Below, piece after piece: positions 43,102 through 43,923 of a stretch of DNA of 43,923 bases. The first letter of the stretch is position 1, and each line of letters begins with the position of its first letter. Location of the stretch: positions 1-43,923 of the forward strand of contig DBXP01000038.1 in the NCBI GenBank assembly GCA_002309575.1, given 5' to 3'. Made by a program: the position numbers and the translations under genes. Source of the stretch: a bacterium UBP6_UBA1209. GTDB lineage: Bacteria > UBP6 > UBA1177. The notes beneath the pieces are model-generated. The model was not told the DNA's origin and searched no databases. It worked only from the letters and a program-made list of their open reading frames with translations.

Positions 43102-43923
43102 CTACTCTTTGCACAAATTCTCGACGTTAAAGAAATAGTAACCGAGCTCATCTTCCCAATACTCGCCGTCAAACGGATAGTAGTAAGAATTCTGCGGAAC
43201 CGACGGGTTCATCTCAGCCTTCTTCTCGACGGTCTCTTCCTCTTCCTTAACCTCTTTGCCGTAAAGCTCTTCCTTTTCGAGAGCCGACTTCATACTATCG
43301 GTCATCTCGAAGCGGATCGCTCTCATGTCGGCAATAAGCTGCGAAAGATCTGCATTGAGATTCTGTACACGCTGAACCAGCCAGATTCCTGCTTCATTTC
43401 TAAGGTTCGTAAGCTGGTAAGCCATCTTCTTGGAAACATCCTGAGCAATTACGCTGTTCGCAAAAGTTTCAGGTGATTTTTCGATAACACCGAACTCTCT
43501 CTCTATCTCTTTAATATGGTTATACTTTCTTATAAAGAGATTCTCCGTGAGGATATTGCGAAGAACAGCCTCGGGAAGTTCGGTCTGCTTGCCTGCCTGA
43601 GCATCCTTGTACATGACAAGGAGTTCTTTGTAGACATCAAGGCCCGTCTTGGTCGAAACATTCTCGAGCCAGGTGTTCATCTTCTGTGAATAAGCCGGAT
43701 ATACGCTGAAGAAGTAATCGATAACATTGTTGACTTCATCGTACTGGCAAAGGTTGTAATAGGTAACCGCCTCAACAATGTTTACCTCAGGGAAGTAAAT
43801 ATCGGTAAAGAAGGGCGATCTGAGCGTTACAACCGTTCCGAGAGTCGAATCGAACCTTCCGATCATGAGTGAAGCCCATGTTCTTGCGAAAAGTGATTCG
43901 AACCACTGAGCGTTGTCTCTTCC
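43102..43923 (-). CDS. TPR/coiled-coil protein, C-terminal part (copy A), start outside the window
   Basis: The frame stays open to the last base of the window, giving at least 273 residues; an internal ATG at 43866 is not the true start, because the residues before it (QWFESLFARTWASL) continue a TPR-like unit. The next stretch, STLGTVVTLRSPFFTDIYFP followed by EAVTYYNLCQYDE, resembles the 'SPFF...PE...EA' repeat of myxobacterial TPR proteins found next to gliding genes. The C-terminal half is helical and charged, likely coiled coil, and ends with YYYPFDGEYWEDELGYYFFN. Together with the gene order (followed by long TPR, TPR lipoprotein, small protein and AgmX type), it parallels the 755-residue protein at 31872. 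Confidence 0.82.
   Translation of the reverse strand, partial: GRDNAQWFESLFARTWASLMIGRFDSTLGTVVTLRSPFFTDIYFPEVNIVEAVTYYNLCQYDEVNNVIDYFFSVYPAYSQKMNTWLENVSTKTGLDVYKELLVMYKDAQAGKQTELPEAVLRNILTENLFIRKYNHIKEIEREFGVIEKSPETFANSVIAQDVSKKMAYQLTNLRNEAGIWLVQRVQNLNADLSQLIADMRAIRFEMTDSMKSALEKEELYGKEVKEEEETVEKKAEMNPSVPQNSYYYPFDGEYWEDELGYYFFNVENLCKE

Noticed and set aside
1..43923. Search by eye for tRNA, rRNA, CRISPR, IS elements, integrases, toxin-antitoxin pairs and defence genes
   Set aside because: None was recognised. The DUF4143-type fragment at the left edge is the only gene from a family often found in mobile contexts.

Overview
The window looks like chromosomal DNA of a deltaproteobacterial-type bacterium related to the Myxococcota, but with much lower GC than cultured myxobacteria. 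The evidence is a MglA-type Ras-like GTPase, two proteins with AgmX/PglI-type C-terminal domains, a TolQ-TolR-TolR motor, long TPR proteins resembling the Myxococcus Glt/Nfs families, a myxobacterial-style Ser/Thr kinase with a PEGA domain, Asp/Glu-rich lipoproteins with Lcl (DUF1566) modules, and a surface protein with a MYXO-CTERM-like tail. No tRNA, rRNA, CRISPR array, insertion sequence or prophage was recognised. Coding density is very high and no gap reaches 300 bases.

Layout. 1-225: 3' end of a DUF4143-type ATPase. 245-2977 (+): large Lcl/EGF-like lipoprotein. 2987-7503 (-): a MYXO-CTERM-like surface protein and a propeller-like lipoprotein. 7630-12451 (+): OB-fold-like lipoprotein, outer-membrane barrel, MglA-like GTPase and AI-2E-family permease. 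From 12448 to the window end every gene is on the minus strand, so transcription runs from high to low coordinates. In transcription order that run holds: a first set of envelope genes (TPR protein, 1221-aa TPR protein, TPR lipoprotein, small exported protein, FHA-like/AgmX protein, 217-aa barrel); murI; a second set (exported coiled-coil protein, TPR/coiled-coil protein, 1136-aa TPR protein, TPR lipoprotein, small exported protein, TolQ, two TolR, FHA-like/AgmX protein, Cys-containing exported protein); a polysaccharide-export set (outer-membrane barrel, short Wza/OPX lipoprotein, Wzc-type tyrosine kinase); RlpA and an OmpH/Skp-like chaperone; and a housekeeping run (Ser/Thr kinase, Hsp33, NAD kinase, Smr protein, RNase D-like exonuclease).

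How the genes may work together. The two envelope sets share the same order and the same types of protein, so they look like an ancient duplication of a trans-envelope machine of the Glt/Nfs kind. Only one copy carries its own proton-driven motor. The polysaccharide-export genes directly downstream, and an MglA-like GTPase nearby, suggest a machine that moves or distributes a surface polysaccharide for gliding, coat assembly or surface patterning. In Myxococcus the motor, Glt/Nfs and Exo/Eps functions lie in separate loci. Having them side by side, in duplicate and with a conserved small exported protein of unknown function, is the most interesting aspect of the window. Functional statements for this cluster are inference from domain types and gene order, not from database searches.
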